Part shown: positions 25,421 through 35,077 of the stretch, piece after piece | How the letters are laid out: every line of letters begins with the position of its first letter | How positions within the stretch are numbered: the first letter of the stretch is position 1 | NCBI RefSeq assembly: GCF_007097365.1 | Contig: NZ_VJZR01000006.1 | Location: 109,120 to 173,119, forward strand | Direction of reading: 5' to 3' | Origin: Flavobacterium franklandianum | GTDB lineage: Bacteria; Bacteroidota; Bacteroidia; Flavobacteriales; Flavobacteriaceae | DNA: 64,000 nt | The notes under the pieces: model-generated | Databases searched by the model: none | What the model saw: only the letters and a program-made list of their open reading frames with translations | What the model was told of the DNA's origin: nothing | Translations under genes and position numbers: made by a program

Positions 25421-26503
25421 ATGGAAAACAAGAAAGAAATGAGAAATTGGTTGAACGAATTCAATTTGACTCATCCATTTGTAATAGCAGGACCTTGTAG
25501 TGCTGAAACAGAAGAACAAGTTTTGAAAATTGCTCATGCTCTGAAAGACTCAGATGTAAGCGTTTTTAGAGCAGGAATTTGGAAACCAAGAACCCGTCCA
25601 GGAGGATTTGAAGGTGTTGGAGAAATTGGTTTGAAATGGTTGAAAAAAGCAAAAGCCGAAACTGGAATGCTAATGGGAACTGAGGTTGCCACTGCTGCAC
25701 ACTGTAAATTGGCTTTAGAAAATGATATTGATGTTTTATGGGTTGGTGCTCGTACTACTGCAAATCCGTTTGCGGTTCAAGAAATTGCTGATACATTGGC
25801 AGGAACTAATAAAATCGTATTGATTAAAAATCCAGTAAACCCTGATATGGCTTTATGGTTGGGTGGTGTAGAGCGTTTGTATGCTGCTGGAATCAAAAAT
25901 TTAGGAGTAATTCACAGAGGTTTTTCTACTTACGAAAAAACAAAATACAGAAACATTCCAGAATGGCAAATTGCTATCGAATTGCAAAATAAATTCCCTG
26001 ATTTACCATTAATTATCGATCCATCACATATTACAGGAAACCGTGATATGATTCTTGAAGTGACTCAAGAAGCATTGGATTTGAATTATGACGGTATGAT
26101 TATCGAAACACACAATGACCCTGATAATGCTTGGAGCGATGCAGCTCAACAAGTAACTCCAGACGCTTTGAAACAAATTTTCAAAGATTTGAAAATCAGA
26201 AATGTGAGCGGTAACACACCCGATTTTACAACTAAAATGACAAAACTAAGAGCAAACATCGATGTTTTAGATGCTAATTTATTGGATTTGTTGGGAAAAC
26301 GTATGAAAGTAGCTGACGAAATTGGACAAGTGAAAAAAGAAGCGAATGTTGCCGTTCTTCAAAACAATCGTTGGAACGAAATTCAAGCTAAAATGATTGC
26401 TGAAGGTGCTAAAAAAGGTTTAACAGAGGAATTTATTATTAGATTGTTCAAAGATATTCACCAAGAAAGTATTGGACACCAAGAGAAAATATTGAACTCG
26501 TAA
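25421..26503 (+). CDS. aroG: Bifunctional DAHP synthase/chorismate mutase
   Basis: This 360-residue protein has an N-terminal KDPG-type DAHP synthase (class I-beta; VIAGPCSAE at about 22-30, WKPRTRPGGFEG, DPSHITGNRD). A C-terminal AroQ chorismate mutase (from about 270: LRANIDVLDANLLDLLGKRM) follows. It performs the first step of the shikimate pathway and the branch step to prephenate. Fusion of the two lets chorismate/prephenate-type feedback act on DAHP synthase in related enzymes. It closes the Phe/Tyr operon and is followed by an intrinsic terminator. Confidence 0.93.
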   Translation: MENKKEMRNWLNEFNLTHPFVIAGPCSAETEEQVLKIAHALKDSDVSVFRAGIWKPRTRPGGFEGVGEIGLKWLKKAKAETGMLMGTEVATAAHCKLALENDIDVLWVGARTTANPFAVQEIADTLAGTNKIVLIKNPVNPDMALWLGGVERLYAAGIKNLGVIHRGFSTYEKTKYRNIPEWQIAIELQNKFPDLPLIIDPSHITGNRDMILEVTQEALDLNYDGMIIETHNDPDNAWSDAAQQVTPDALKQIFKDLKIRNVSGNTPDFTTKMTKLRANIDVLDANLLDLLGKRMKVADEIGQVKKEANVAVLQNNRWNEIQAKMIAEGAKKGLTEEFIIRLFKDIHQESIGHQEKILNS

Positions 26504-26532
26504 GTGCTAAAAATTTTTTTAATTTATTTTAT

Positions 26533-26563
26533 AAAACCTACAATTTCATTGTAGGTTTTTTTT
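26533..26563 (+). terminator. Intrinsic terminator of the Phe/Tyr operon
   Basis: The perfect stem AAAACCTACAAT/ATTGTAGGTTTT (26533-26544 and 26548-26559) ends in T8. Confidence 0.9.
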
Positions 26564-26605
26564 GTATCATTGCTGAATAATATATAACTGTAAAAATCAA
26601 ATCAA

Positions 26606-27130
26606 ATGAAAAAAATTATTTTAGTATTAGCAATGCTAATATCAGGTTCAATGGTTAATGCCCAAGTTGATATTATCAACAAACATAATGGAGAAGTTGT
26701 AAAAGGGAAGGTTGTAAAACTTGAGGAGTTTACTGTTGTATTTATATACGACGGTGAGGATGCCGAAAATACCATTAGTAAATATGCCATAGAAAAAATT
26801 GTTTATGGTAAATCAGGAAGAGTTGAAGAAGTGACTGAAAAAATTGTTGTTTCTACTGAAGATGACTGGGAAAAAGTTGTTATCCTAGAGGAAAAAGCAT
26901 ACATTTCGGGTCTTAAAAAAGTAGTTGAAGTAAGAGGTAAGACTGGTTTGATAAATTATCACACAGGAAATACGGGTGATATAAAAGCACAAATAAAATT
27001 AAAAAAAGCTGCTGCGGTTTTAGGATGTCCATTCATATTAATGACTTCAGACAAAACAACAACTGGGAATAATTCAAATCAATTAGGCGGTACTCAAGCT
27101 ATTAAAACAGGTATTGGATATAAATACTAA
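26606..27130 (+). CDS. Hypothetical exported protein
   Basis: This 174-residue protein has a signal peptide (MKKIILVLAMLISGSMVNA, cleavage before Gln20). The mature part begins VDIINKHNGEVVKGKVVKLEEFTV, a beta-rich pattern seen in Bacteroidetes proteins that read 'I..kdG..i.gkV..i....i.Y', but no named domain can be claimed. It ends in a Thr/Asn/Gly-rich tail. It sits between the Phe/Tyr operon terminator and a decayed duplicate of the operon's last codons, suggesting it entered by a local rearrangement. Confidence 0.65.
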   Translation: MKKIILVLAMLISGSMVNAQVDIINKHNGEVVKGKVVKLEEFTVVFIYDGEDAENTISKYAIEKIVYGKSGRVEEVTEKIVVSTEDDWEKVVILEEKAYISGLKKVVEVRGKTGLINYHTGNTGDIKAQIKLKKAAAVLGCPFILMTSDKTTTGNNSNQLGGTQAIKTGIGYKY

Positions 27131-27140
27131 ATTTTACACA

Positions 27141-27185
27141 GCTATTATTTTTATGAGCAGTCATTTTATGAATAGCATTTTTTTT
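27141..27185 (+). terminator. Likely intrinsic terminator
   Basis: The outer stem GCTATT/AATAGC (27141-27146, 27171-27176), with an inner ATGA/TCAT stem, is followed by T8. Confidence 0.6.
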
Positions 27186-27241
27186 AGAATCATTCTTTTT
27201 GTAACTATTTTTGTAGTACGCCATAAAAATTTATTATCAAA

Positions 27242-27301
27242 TTATTCAAAGGTATTCTACAAGGAAGTATTGAACACCAAGAGAAAATATTGAATTCATA
27301 A
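27242..27301 (+). pseudogene. Decayed duplicate of the last 19 codons of the DAHP synthase/chorismate mutase gene
   Basis: It reads LFKGILQGSIEHQEKILNS then stop, against LFKDIHQESIGHQEKILNS at the end of the gene at 25421-26503. Four residue changes are seen and the frame and stop are kept. Only this 60-bp 3' end remains. Confidence 0.85.
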
Positions 27302-27446
27302 CAAAAGTAGAATGATGATTGACGATTTCAAATTTTCGTTAGTCGTAAATTCAGATTTCAACAAATATCCCAAGGCGTATCGTTTTGGGATTTTGTTTTT
27401 TATAAGATTTCTAAAAACTTTAAACTTTAAACGTAAAACAATCATT

Positions 27447-27454
27447 TATCTTTG
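27447..27454 (+). promoter_or_regulatory. -7 element upstream of rsgA
   Basis: TATCTTTG matches TAnnTTTG. It lies directly after a heptad tract and about 93 bp before the rsgA ATG. Confidence 0.5.
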
Positions 27455-27546
27455 CAAAAAGTTTTAGGTTGTAAATCAGAAATGTTTCGCCAGTTTGAGC
27501 AAAGCTCTCGGGTCTAAAATTGTTAATCAGAAATCTAAAATCCTCA

Positions 27547-28524
27547 ATGACAGGACTCGTTTATAAATCTACAGGAAGTTGGTACACCGTAAAATCCGAT
27601 CAAGGCGATTTTATCGAATGCCGTATGAAAGGAAAATTCCGAATCAAAGGCATCAAAAGCACCAATCCTATTGCTGTGGGTGATATTGTAGATTATGAAC
27701 TCGAAGAATCATCGGATACGGTTACAGGAACCATTCACAATATTCACGAAAGGAAAAATTATATTGTTCGAAAATCGGTAAATCTGTCCCATCAAATGCA
27801 CATTATTGCCTCGAATATTGACCGTGTTTTTCTTTTGGTAACCATCAATAATCCGCCAACTACTTTCAATTTCATCGATCGATTTCTAGTCACCGCCGAA
27901 GCTTATGGCATTGAAACCATATTGGTTTTTAATAAAATTGACACTTTCGACGAAGCTACATTAGATGAACAATTGTATATGCAACACGTTTATCAAGAAA
28001 TTGGATACCAATGTTTGCGTGTTTCTGCTACAACTGGCAAAGGAGTAGAAGAATTAAAACAATTGATGATTGGTAAAGTTACTATGTTTTCTGGTCATTC
28101 TGGTGTTGGAAAATCCACTTTGGTCAATGCTTTGGAACCTTCTTTACATCTAAAAACCAAAACCATTTCCGAAGCCAGCAAACAAGGACAGCACACCACG
28201 ACTTTTGCCGAAATGTATGATTTGAGTTTTGACGCTCGAATAATTGATACGCCAGGAATAAAAGGTTTTGGGATTGTCGATATGGAAAAGGAAGAAATCG
28301 GTGGTTATTTTCCGGAGTTTTTCAAGTTGAAGGAGCAATGTAAATTCAATAATTGCCTGCATAAAGAAGAACCGCATTGCGCCATAAAAGCCGCATTGGA
28401 TAAAGATGAAATCGCTTGGTCGCGCTACAACAGTTACTTGAAAATCCTTGAAGGAGACGACGAAAATTATCGTGTGGATTCATTTGATGAAGATCGAAAA
28501 GCAAGTGATGAAACAAGGAAGTAG
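27547..28524 (+). CDS. rsgA: Ribosome small subunit-dependent GTPase RsgA
   Basis: This 325-residue circularly permuted GTPase has an N-terminal OB-fold (VYKSTGSWYTV). G4 NKID comes before G1 GHSGVGKSTL and G3 DTPG, and a zinc knuckle CKFNNC-x-H-x5-C is at about 273-286. It helps mature the 30S subunit. The ATG at 27547 starts the family N-terminus (MTGLVYKSTGSWY); the TTG 27 nt upstream would add unconserved residues. Confidence 0.95.
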   Translation: MTGLVYKSTGSWYTVKSDQGDFIECRMKGKFRIKGIKSTNPIAVGDIVDYELEESSDTVTGTIHNIHERKNYIVRKSVNLSHQMHIIASNIDRVFLLVTINNPPTTFNFIDRFLVTAEAYGIETILVFNKIDTFDEATLDEQLYMQHVYQEIGYQCLRVSATTGKGVEELKQLMIGKVTMFSGHSGVGKSTLVNALEPSLHLKTKTISEASKQGQHTTTFAEMYDLSFDARIIDTPGIKGFGIVDMEKEEIGGYFPEFFKLKEQCKFNNCLHKEEPHCAIKAALDKDEIAWSRYNSYLKILEGDDENYRVDSFDEDRKASDETRK

Positions 28525-28548
28525 TGCTCAGGTGGCAGTTTAGCAACT

Positions 28549-28582
28549 TTGTCATTGCGCGGGACGAAGCAATTGCAATGTC
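28549..28582 (+). repeat. Interspersed tcattgcg/acgaagcaat repeat
   Basis: The segment tcattgcgcgggacgaagca lies in the 82-bp gap between rsgA and dtd. Related copies are at 15935-15958 and 41835-41861. Confidence 0.6.
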
Positions 28583-28606
28583 AAAATTTAATTTCAAAAA
28601 AATAAT

Positions 28607-29059
28607 TTGAAAACCGTAATCCAAAGAGTTTCTTCCGCTTCGGTAACTATCGATGCTAAAATTGTAGCCGAAATTCAAACTGGATTGTTGGTTCTAATTG
28701 GAATTGAAGACGCCGATTCGCAAGAAGATATTGATTGGCTTTGCCAAAAAATTGCCAATCTTCGCATTTTTGGAGATGTAAATGACGTGATGAATCTTTC
28801 GGTAAAAGAAATTAACGGAGAAATTATTGTCGTTTCACAATTCACACTTCAAGCTTCGACCAAAAAAGGCAATCGTCCTTCGTATATTAAAGCAGCCAAA
28901 CCCGAAGTTGCCATTCCACTTTATGAGCAATTTGTAGCGCAATTGGAAGCCGAATTAGATAAGAAAATACAAACAGGAGTTTTTGGAGCCGATATGAAAG
29001 TCGCACTTTTAAACGATGGTCCAGTGACAATTTTAATTGATTCTAAATATAGGAATTAA
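28607..29059 (+). CDS. dtd: D-aminoacyl-tRNA deacylase (TTG start)
   Basis: This 150-residue protein has the DTD signatures SQFTLQAST (catalytic region) and NDGPVTI near the C-terminus. It removes D-amino acids, and glycine from tRNA-Ala, from mischarged tRNA. The conserved N-terminus MKTVIQRVSSASVTID begins exactly at a TTG codon (28607), and there is no ATG nearby in frame. TTG therefore appears to be the genuine start, which may lower expression. Confidence 0.92.
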   Translation: MKTVIQRVSSASVTIDAKIVAEIQTGLLVLIGIEDADSQEDIDWLCQKIANLRIFGDVNDVMNLSVKEINGEIIVVSQFTLQASTKKGNRPSYIKAAKPEVAIPLYEQFVAQLEAELDKKIQTGVFGADMKVALLNDGPVTILIDSKYRN

Positions 29060-29109
29060 CTTTTTTTTATTCAGAATTACTCTTATATTTATGGGCTAAA
29101 ATAATTCCG

Positions 29110-31017
29110 ATGAATTTTAAATTAGTTAGCTTCGTTTTTTTCTTTTCAATCTCTCTTCTTTCAGCTCAAAAATCCGAATACACTAGTTTATTAATTCCTG
29201 ACAGTTTAAAGCAAAATGCTAATGCCGTCGTGCGTTTAGACCAAATAGACATTCTTATTTCATCACAACGAAATATGAATGTCAAGAACAAAAGAGTGGT
29301 TACTGTTCTGAACGAAAAAGGGCAAGAAGCTATCAATGCCTATGAACATTACAACAAAAAAACAACTGTAGAGAATATTCAAGCAACTGTTTTTGACGCT
29401 TTTGGAAATGAAATTAAGAAAATTAAAAGAAAAGATTTTAGAGATCAATGTGCCACTGATGGGGGAACGGTCTTCTCGGACAGCAGGTATATTTTTTTAG
29501 ATTACACCCCAACACAATATCCATTTACTATAATTTATGAAAGCGAGATTGAAACATCTACAACTGCTTTTATTCCGCAATGGTTCCCGTTAAACGACTA
29601 TCAGTTAAGTGTTGAAAAAAGTATTTTGAATGTGAGTTATCCTGATAATTTAGGTTTCAAGAAAATGGAATTTAATTTTGCCAATTTCAAAATCAATAAG
29701 ACGGTTGACTCTTCTACAAAACTTTCATATATAGCCACCAATATTCCTGCTCTAAAACAAGAGGATTATAGCCCAGCCTATTCTGTTCTTCCAAAAGTTA
29801 TGATGTGCTTGGAACTTTTTCATCTTGAAGGCGTTGATGGTACTGCCAAAAGTTGGAAGGAATACGGGCAGTGGTATTCTGATAAATTTTTAACTGGAAC
29901 CACTGAATTGCCTGAGGAAACCAAAACCAAAATTAAAAATCTTGTTGGCCAGGAAAAAGATCCTATCAAAAAAGCAGCAATTGTATATAAATATTTACAG
30001 GAAAAATCAAGATATGTGAGCATTCAAGTAGGAATTGGTGGTTGGAAACCTATGCTTGCCAATGACGTAGATCGATTGGGTTATGGAGATTGCAAAGCTT
30101 TGTCAAACTATACAAGAGCCCTTTTAAATGCTGTTGATGTTCCTTCCTATGTTACCTTATTGTATGGTGATAGAGACAAACACGATATTCAATCGGATTT
30201 TGTCTCAATGCAAGGAAATCATATGATATTGTCGATTCCAAACGGCGATAATTATGTGTTTTTAGAATGTACCAGTCAGGACAATCCTTTTGGATATCAA
30301 GCAAATTTTACGGATGACAGAACTGTTTTGGTTGTAAAACCTGATGGAGGAGAGATTGTAAGAACTAAAAATTATGAAAACAAAGGCAATGCTCAATCTA
30401 GCAAAGGCAACTATTCATTAGTAGAAAACGGGGATTTTTCAGGAAATATTGAGATAGTTTCTCAAGGGTCACAATACAGTCAGAAATATCGTTTAGAAAC
30501 TACTCAGCCTACCGAAAGGGAAAAGCATTATAAAGAATATTGGGACAATATCAATAATTTGAAAATCAATAAAACCACTTTTTCAAACGATAAGGATAAA
30601 ATAAGTTTTACTGAAAATACGGCTATTAGTGCCGTAAATTATGGCATAGTTTCAAACAATAAAATGATTTTTGTGGTAAATGCCTTCAACCAAACTTCTG
30701 GAGTGATCAAAAGAATTCGAAACCGTAAAAACCCATTCGAAATCCAAAGAGGTTCTTATGATACTGATGAAATTGCGGTTGCTTTGCCTACAGGATTTAC
30801 GATTGAATCGTTACCTACTACTTTTGAATTGAATACCAAATTCGGCGAATACAAAACCGAAATCATTCAAAAAGACAATAACAATTTGATTTATAAACGT
30901 TCGATTTTCATCAAAAAAGGAATATACAAAAACACAGAATACGATGAATTCCGTCTTTTTATGGAGCAAATTTCTAGAAACGATAATGCTAAAATAATTT
31001 TAAACAAAAACCAATAA
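29110..31017 (+). CDS. DUF3857/transglutaminase-like exported protein, active-site residues present
   Basis: This 635-residue protein has a signal peptide (about 1-20, ending LLSAQ). The N-terminal DUF3857 beta domain (about 40-220) carries the YESEIE motif. A transglutaminase-like domain has Cys328 in GYGDCKALS and His371 in GNHMILSIP, so it keeps the Cys-His pair of the fold. A C-terminal beta domain follows. Family members occur in many Bacteroidetes; substrates are unknown. It is first of three tandem related genes with 5- and 4-bp gaps, so they are one operon. Confidence 0.85.
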   Translation: MNFKLVSFVFFFSISLLSAQKSEYTSLLIPDSLKQNANAVVRLDQIDILISSQRNMNVKNKRVVTVLNEKGQEAINAYEHYNKKTTVENIQATVFDAFGNEIKKIKRKDFRDQCATDGGTVFSDSRYIFLDYTPTQYPFTIIYESEIETSTTAFIPQWFPLNDYQLSVEKSILNVSYPDNLGFKKMEFNFANFKINKTVDSSTKLSYIATNIPALKQEDYSPAYSVLPKVMMCLELFHLEGVDGTAKSWKEYGQWYSDKFLTGTTELPEETKTKIKNLVGQEKDPIKKAAIVYKYLQEKSRYVSIQVGIGGWKPMLANDVDRLGYGDCKALSNYTRALLNAVDVPSYVTLLYGDRDKHDIQSDFVSMQGNHMILSIPNGDNYVFLECTSQDNPFGYQANFTDDRTVLVVKPDGGEIVRTKNYENKGNAQSSKGNYSLVENGDFSGNIEIVSQGSQYSQKYRLETTQPTEREKHYKEYWDNINNLKINKTTFSNDKDKISFTENTAISAVNYGIVSNNKMIFVVNAFNQTSGVIKRIRNRKNPFEIQRGSYDTDEIAVALPTGFTIESLPTTFELNTKFGEYKTEIIQKDNNNLIYKRSIFIKKGIYKNTEYDEFRLFMEQISRNDNAKIILNKNQ

Positions 31018-31022
31018 ACCCC

Positions 31023-33032
31023 ATGAAAACCAACTTACTGGCAATTATTTTATTTTTTAGCTTTATTTACTCAAATACAAATGCCCAAGAATTCAAATTA
31101 GGAAAAGTTTCAATTGCAGAATTAGAAGAAAAAGAACATCCAAAAGATCCTGCTGCTTCAGCTGCAATATTATTCAAAAAAGGAGAAGTCAAATTCAGAT
31201 ATTCTGATACCGACGGATTTGAGGTAGTTACTGTGGTTCAAACAAGGATTAAGATTTACAAAAAGGAAGGATATGATTGGGCAAATCAAGAAGTACGTTA
31301 CTATCTAGACAATAGTTACAATGAAAATGTTTCCTTTTCAGATGCCTATACTTACAACTTAGTGAACGGGGAAGTAGAAAAAACAAAATTGAAAAGTGAT
31401 GGCGAATTTATTGAAAAGATAAACAAATATTGGGGACGAAAAAAAATCACAATGCCCAACGTAAAAGAAGGTTCAATAATAGAATTTGAATATTCACTAA
31501 AATCGGGTTTAATAGGTTCTTTGAGAGATTGGTATTTTCAATCTAGTATTCCGGTAAATTATTCCGAATACATAACTTATATTCCAGAATATTATGAGTA
31601 CAACAGCAATCAAAAGGGATTTGTATTGCTCGAAACAGTAGTTGAAAAAACTAACAGAAAAATTAATTATGTTTATGTTCGGGATAATAAGGATGGCACC
31701 CCTCCAACTCGTTCAAATGAAGAGTTGAACTTTATTGAGAAGAAAACCACCTATTCTGTCAAGGATTTGCCAGCCATGATAGAGGAAGCATTTGTAAATA
31801 ATATTGATAATTATACTTCAAGTATTTCTCATGAGCTTTCTATGACAAATTACCCTAATTCTACTTTGAAATATTATTCAACTGATTGGGAGTCTGTGGT
31901 TAAAACAATCAACGGGTATGATGATTTTGGACCAGAGCTCAATAAAACCGGCTATTTTGAAGACGATATTAATAAATTATTGACTGGAATTGAAGTTCAA
32001 AACGAACGAATGGCAGCGGTATTTAATTATGTGAAATCAAGTGTAAAATGGAATGATTTTAAAGGATATTCTTGTAATGATGGAGTAAAAAAGGCCTATA
32101 AAGACAAAGTAGGAAATACAGCCGAAATCAATTTAATGCTTACAGCAATGTTGCGTTTTGCTGGATTCAATGCAAATCCAGTTTTAGTAAGTACTCGCGA
32201 TAATGGAATTGCTTTTTTTCCAAGTAGAACTGCATTTAATTCGGTTATTGCAGCAGTAGAAACCCCCGAAGGATTGATTTTGTTAGATGCCACCGAAAAA
32301 TATTCAGTACCCAATATTTTGCCATTTCAAGATTTGAACTGGGTAGGAAGATTAATTCGCAAAGACGGGACATCGACCGAAGTAAATTTGATGCCCAAAA
32401 TACTTTCTAAAGAGGCTACAAACATGAGTATCGTTTTAAAAACTGATGGATCAGCTCAAGGAAAAATTAGAACACAGCTAACCGATTATGAAGCTTTGGA
32501 GTTCAGAAAAGAAAATGGAATTACAAACAATGATAATTATTTAGAAAAATTAGAAAACAACAACAATAACATCGAAATTACTGATTATGTAAGGGAAAAC
32601 GACGTGGATTTATCTAAACCAATTATAGAAAGTTATTCTTTTAAAGACACAAAAAGTATTGAAATTATAAACGACAAAATGTATATTTCTCCATTGTTAT
32701 TTCTAACAGACAAGGAAAATCCATTCAAACAAGAAGTAAGGGAATATCCTGTAGATTTTGGTTATCCAATCCTACATAAGTTCACTATTAGCATCGAAAT
32801 TCCTGAAGGATATGTTATAGAGTCCATTCCTGCATCTTTAAATATTGCCACTGAAGACAACATTGGAACCTTTAAATTTATGATGGTCAATACTGCTAAC
32901 AAAATTCAAGCAACCATCACAGCCACTATTAATACAGCTATTGTTCCCTCTGATTTTTACCCAAATTTAAAAGGATTCTACCAGCAAATGATTGACAAAC
33001 AAAACGAGAAAATAGTTCTTAAAAAAATATAA
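31023..33032 (+). CDS. DUF3857 exported protein, catalytic Cys missing
   Basis: This 669-residue protein has a signal peptide (ending TNAQ) and the DUF3857 domain (VKEGSIIEFEYSL at about 154-166). Its transglutaminase-like region reads KVGNTAEINLMLTAML: Thr366 stands where the active form has Cys. The later His position is also changed (FNSVIAAVE), while LLDATEKYS is kept. It is therefore probably a binding protein or pseudoenzyme. It is strongly similar to the next gene along its whole length (QEFKLGKVSI start and QQMIDKQNEKI end in both), a tandem duplication. Confidence 0.85.
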   Translation: MKTNLLAIILFFSFIYSNTNAQEFKLGKVSIAELEEKEHPKDPAASAAILFKKGEVKFRYSDTDGFEVVTVVQTRIKIYKKEGYDWANQEVRYYLDNSYNENVSFSDAYTYNLVNGEVEKTKLKSDGEFIEKINKYWGRKKITMPNVKEGSIIEFEYSLKSGLIGSLRDWYFQSSIPVNYSEYITYIPEYYEYNSNQKGFVLLETVVEKTNRKINYVYVRDNKDGTPPTRSNEELNFIEKKTTYSVKDLPAMIEEAFVNNIDNYTSSISHELSMTNYPNSTLKYYSTDWESVVKTINGYDDFGPELNKTGYFEDDINKLLTGIEVQNERMAAVFNYVKSSVKWNDFKGYSCNDGVKKAYKDKVGNTAEINLMLTAMLRFAGFNANPVLVSTRDNGIAFFPSRTAFNSVIAAVETPEGLILLDATEKYSVPNILPFQDLNWVGRLIRKDGTSTEVNLMPKILSKEATNMSIVLKTDGSAQGKIRTQLTDYEALEFRKENGITNNDNYLEKLENNNNNIEITDYVRENDVDLSKPIIESYSFKDTKSIEIINDKMYISPLLFLTDKENPFKQEVREYPVDFGYPILHKFTISIEIPEGYVIESIPASLNIATEDNIGTFKFMMVNTANKIQATITATINTAIVPSDFYPNLKGFYQQMIDKQNEKIVLKKI

Positions 33033-33036
33033 GTAT

Positions 33037-35028
33037 ATGAAAATCAAATTATTTGTAAATTTTTTGTTTGTTGTTTTTTTTCTGAATGCTAATGCACAAG
33101 AATTCAAATTAGGAAAAGTTTCTATAAAAGAGTTAGAAGAAAAAGCGTGTCCAAACGATACCACAGCATCCGCAGCAGTCTTATTCAATAAAGCAAAAAC
33201 CTTTTTCAAATATGATATTAAATTCGGATTTAGTATCGTCACTGAGAATTCTTATAGAATTAAAATTTATAAAAAAGACGGGCTTAGTTGGGCAAATTAT
33301 AAACTTCCTTACCGAACCGGATACGATAAATTAAACGATGATAGGGTAGAATTTTCGGATGGTGTAACTTATAATATTGAAAATGGCAAGATTGTTAAAA
33401 CAAAATTAAACCGAGAAGGTGTTTTTAAAACAGCCATAAATAAAAATTGGAAAGAAGCTACGATAACTATGCCCAATGTGAAAGCAGGTTCAATAATAGA
33501 ATTCAAATATATTTTAATATCAGAAAACATTGTCGAATTTCCAGACTTTATTTTTCAATACAATATCCCAGTTAATTCTTCGGAATATGATGTTGATATA
33601 CCTGGATTTTTTGTTTATAAAGGAGTAGTTAAAAGGCCATCAGAAATAATATCAGAATCCAAAGTCACTCGAGGTTCACTTCAATTTGCTAATGAATACA
33701 CAGTCAACAAAACAGAATCAGTTAGTTTCGAGCAGCAAAGTAATAGACATAGGGCTTATTATATTCCAGCTTTAAAAGAAGAGCCATTTGTAGACAACAT
33801 AGAAAATTATCGTATATCCATTCAACACGAATTAGAGAAAACACAATTTTATCAAGAGCCCGTAAAAGATTATTCAACGACTTGGGAAGGGGTTGCTAAA
33901 ACCATTTATTTAGATAAGGATTTTGGAAAAGAACTCAAGGAAAGAGATTACATCACCCAAGATTTGGCGCGTATTCTGAAAAATGTAAATTCTCAAACTG
34001 AAAGATTGGATGTCATTTTTAAATTTGTTCAAAATAAAATGAATTGGAACCACAAAAAAGGATATTATACAGACAAAGGAGTAAAACAAGCCTATATTGA
34101 TGGAACTGGGAATGTTGCCGAAATCAATTTTATTCTTATTGTAATGCTCAATTATGCCGGAATTCCAACAAATCCAGTGTTATTAAGTACGTTGGATAAT
34201 GGGGTGCCAATATTTCCCAACAGAACTATTTTTAATTATGTAATTGCTGCAACTGAAATTGATGGAAAACAGATTCTACTAGATGCAACAAATAAATATG
34301 CAACTAATAATATTTTGCCTACCTACACCTTGAACTGGACTGGAAGATTGTTGCGAGAGGATGGAACTTCAGAAATAATTAAACTAGAACCAAAATTTCT
34401 ATCAAAAAAAGGGGTAAATATGATAGTTTCTATTGGCGAAAACGGTGCGCTATCTGGCAAATTTAGGGTACTTAGGACAGATTTTGAAGCATTCACATTC
34501 AGAGAAAAATACGAAGGAATGAATCAGCAAAATTATCTAGAAAAAGTAGAAAATGATTTTCCAGGAATCCAAATTACAGACTATAATATTGAAAATAGCA
34601 AAGAGGCATCAAAACCTGTAATTGAGAATTTTAATTTTACAATCGACAATCAATGTGAAATTATTGGAGATAAAATATACATCAATCCACAACTTTTTTT
34701 GGCAGAAACTAAGAATCCATTTGTTCAGGAAAAAAGAGAGTTTCCTATTTATTTTGGCTACCCCGCTCAGGAGAAATTCAATGTAAATATTGAAATTCCT
34801 AAAGGTTATGCTGTTGAATCCATCCCTAAAGCGATAAAATTACAAATCAGAGAAAATGTTGTTTCTTTTATATTTAATGCCGTCATTTTAAATAACACGA
34901 TTCAAATAGCCATTGTAAAAGAAAGTAATAAACAACTTGTCTCTTCTGGATTTTATAACGATCTAAAATCATTTTTTCAGCAAATGATCGACAAACAAAA
35001 CGAGAAAATCATTTTAAAGAAAATATAA
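33037..35028 (+). CDS. DUF3857 exported protein, paralogue, catalytic Cys missing
   Basis: This 663-residue paralogue of the preceding protein has the same signal peptide type, DUF3857 domain (VKAGSIIEFKYIL) and degenerate transglutaminase-like domain. Val360 (GTGNVAEINF) replaces the catalytic Cys, and FNYVIAATE replaces the His motif. The C-terminal QQMIDKQNEKIILKKI is nearly identical to its neighbour's. The 4-bp gap shows they are translated from one mRNA. Its role is unknown; loss of the same residues in both copies suggests the loss predates the duplication. Confidence 0.85.
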   Translation: MKIKLFVNFLFVVFFLNANAQEFKLGKVSIKELEEKACPNDTTASAAVLFNKAKTFFKYDIKFGFSIVTENSYRIKIYKKDGLSWANYKLPYRTGYDKLNDDRVEFSDGVTYNIENGKIVKTKLNREGVFKTAINKNWKEATITMPNVKAGSIIEFKYILISENIVEFPDFIFQYNIPVNSSEYDVDIPGFFVYKGVVKRPSEIISESKVTRGSLQFANEYTVNKTESVSFEQQSNRHRAYYIPALKEEPFVDNIENYRISIQHELEKTQFYQEPVKDYSTTWEGVAKTIYLDKDFGKELKERDYITQDLARILKNVNSQTERLDVIFKFVQNKMNWNHKKGYYTDKGVKQAYIDGTGNVAEINFILIVMLNYAGIPTNPVLLSTLDNGVPIFPNRTIFNYVIAATEIDGKQILLDATNKYATNNILPTYTLNWTGRLLREDGTSEIIKLEPKFLSKKGVNMIVSIGENGALSGKFRVLRTDFEAFTFREKYEGMNQQNYLEKVENDFPGIQITDYNIENSKEASKPVIENFNFTIDNQCEIIGDKIYINPQLFLAETKNPFVQEKREFPIYFGYPAQEKFNVNIEIPKGYAVESIPKAIKLQIRENVVSFIFNAVILNNTIQIAIVKESNKQLVSSGFYNDLKSFFQQMIDKQNEKIILKKI

Positions 35029-35049
35029 GGAATCAAATTTTAGAATAAA

Positions 35050-35057
35050 TATCTTTG
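35050..35057 (+). promoter_or_regulatory. -7 element upstream of the MazG-like gene
   Basis: TATCTTTG matches TAnnTTTG, 20 bp before the ATG at 35078. Confidence 0.5.
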
Positions 35058-35077
35058 GGTTTTCAAATACAAATCCC

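Larger units (their letters stand above)
27186..27546 (+). other. Gap between the exported-protein gene and rsgA
   Basis: Together with the terminator this is a 416-bp gap without an intact gene. It contains the aroG relic (27242-27301), a heptad tract (27415-27439) and a -7 element (27447-27454). Nothing else was recognised. Confidence 0.6.
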
